Origin: Chryseobacterium gallinarum
Lineage (GTDB): Bacteria; Bacteroidota; Bacteroidia; Flavobacteriales; Weeksellaceae
Assembly (NCBI RefSeq): GCF_001021975.1
Contig: NZ_CP009928.1
Location: 4,158,001 to 4,222,000, forward strand
Length of the DNA stretch: 64,000 bases
Reading direction: 5' to 3'
The translations under genes and the position numbers were made by a program. This document shows, piece after piece, positions 63,361 through 64,000 of this stretch. The number at the start of each line of letters is the position of its first letter. Position 1 is the first letter of the stretch. Under the pieces are notes generated by a model. It was not told where the DNA came from. It did not search any database and was given only the letters and a program-made list of their open reading frames with translations.

Positions 63361-64000
63361 TTAAGCGGTAACAGGTCTTTTTGCCGGAGCATCGTCTCTG
63401 TCGAAAACCCTGTTGATTACTGCGTTCTGGTTTTTCTCGAACATTTTGTGGCTACCCGGAGCCGGTGCACCACTTGGTACCGGAGCCACTACCTGGATTC
63501 CGGTGTCTCTGAAGTTTCTCAGGATATAAGACCAGGCTCCCATATTCTCAGGTTCTTCCTGTGCCCAAACCAACTGTTTCCTGTTCTCATATTTGTTGAA
63601 AATAGCTTCAATAGCATCCGTTTGAAGAGGATACAGCTGCTCAAATCTTACCAATGCAATATTTTCACAGTTTAATTCTTCTTTTTTCGCCAATAGTTCA
63701 AAGTATAATTTACCTGAGCAAAGAACTAATTTTTCAACTTTTTTAGGATCTGCTGTAGGATCATCCAGAATTGGCTGGAATGAACCGTTTGCAAAGTCTT
63801 CAAGCGGAGAAACTACTTTTGGATGTCTCAACAGGGATTTAGGACTCATTACCACCAATGGTTTTCTGAATGCCCATTTCAGTTGTCTTCTCAACAGGTG
63901 GAAATAGTTGGCTGGTGAAGTAACGTTAGCTACTACCATATTTTCATTAGCACAAAGTGTTAAGAATCTTTCCAGTCTTGCTGAAGAGTGTTCTGCACCC
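63361..64000 (-). CDS. sucA: 2-oxoglutarate dehydrogenase E1, C-terminal part (start outside window)
   Basis: About 213 codons in frame from the window edge to the stop at 63361. Features of the E1 C-terminus are visible: AEHSSARLERFLTLCANENM at the edge, SPANYFHLLRRQLKWAFRKPLVVMSPKSLLRHP, and WAQEEPENMGAWSYI. An ATG at 63939 lies inside the gene and is not its start. It decarboxylates 2-oxoglutarate with thiamine diphosphate and hands the succinyl group to odhB, 41 bp downstream. Confidence 0.93.
   Translation of the reverse strand, partial: GAEHSSARLERFLTLCANENMVVANVTSPANYFHLLRRQLKWAFRKPLVVMSPKSLLRHPKVVSPLEDFANGSFQPILDDPTADPKKVEKLVLCSGKLYFELLAKKEELNCENIALVRFEQLYPLQTDAIEAIFNKYENRKQLVWAQEEPENMGAWSYILRNFRDTGIQVVAPVPSGAPAPGSHKMFEKNQNAVINRVFDRDDAPAKRPVTA

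Noticed and set aside
63361-63939. Complete 192-aa gene starting at 63939
   Set aside because: The frame continues without a stop through AEHSSARLERF to the window edge, which is the conserved interior of 2-oxoglutarate dehydrogenase E1.

Overview
The window looks like chromosomal DNA of a flavobacterium of the Weeksellaceae, most likely Chryseobacterium or a close relative. It is AT-rich. Upstream regions carry Bacteroidota-type promoters (TTG, about 20 nt, TAnnTTTG). Several secreted proteins end in type IX secretion (T9SS) C-terminal domains. The F-type ATP synthase operon lacks the beta and epsilon genes, and the intergenic spaces hold large hairpin repeats. Genus assignment is inference; no 16S rRNA gene, tRNA, insertion sequence, prophage or CRISPR array was found.

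Region by region. 1-2.6 kb: the 5' part of an M14 carboxypeptidase gene and a divergent HTH regulator, separated by 900 bp with a repeated ACATTTGT motif. 2.8-16.5 kb, minus strand: a LamG/T9SS protein, proline dehydrogenase, a GHMP (mevalonate-type) kinase with a UbiA prenyltransferase, a secreted reprolysin-type metalloprotease with CUB and T9SS domains, two MFS transporters, a thiolase, two small unknown genes and a DUF151 nuclease. 16.6-19.3 kb: electron transfer flavoprotein (etfB-etfA) and an SDR oxidoreductase. 19.4-23.3 kb: four consecutive T9SS cargo genes, two of them tandem paralogs. 23.5-32 kb: M20 peptidase, a lipoprotein, a methyltransferase, a GxxExxY gene next to two hairpin repeats, the udk-ftsB-like-mutA-dinB operon, and corC-clpS.

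32-38 kb: the ATP synthase operon (a 4-TM protein, then atpB-E-F-H-A-G). 38-44 kb: ffh, four outer-membrane beta-barrel genes and phoH. 44-51 kb, plus strand: a SAM hydrolase-family protein, a 2-oxoacid dehydrogenase E2, a serine hydrolase with TPR, a ClC channel and rpsF-rpsR-rplI. 51-58 kb: an AraC regulator divergent from a TolC/HlyD/MFS efflux operon, then an aldehyde dehydrogenase. 58 kb: a 61-residue cysteine-rich peptide with a bacteriocin-like leader, convergent with a secreted thioredoxin-like protein. 58.9-64 kb: a lipid A-type acyltransferase with a family 2 glycosyltransferase, a DEDDh exonuclease, apaG, and odhB with the 3' end of sucA.

Most genes are housekeeping: respiration (ETF, ATP synthase, 2-oxoglutarate dehydrogenase), translation and targeting (S6, S18, L9, Ffh), and envelope or secretion functions. 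The best candidates for something undescribed are the cysteine-rich leader peptide at 58.0 kb, the ACATTTGT operator array at 1.1-2.0 kb, and the families of long hairpin repeats in otherwise empty intergenic regions.
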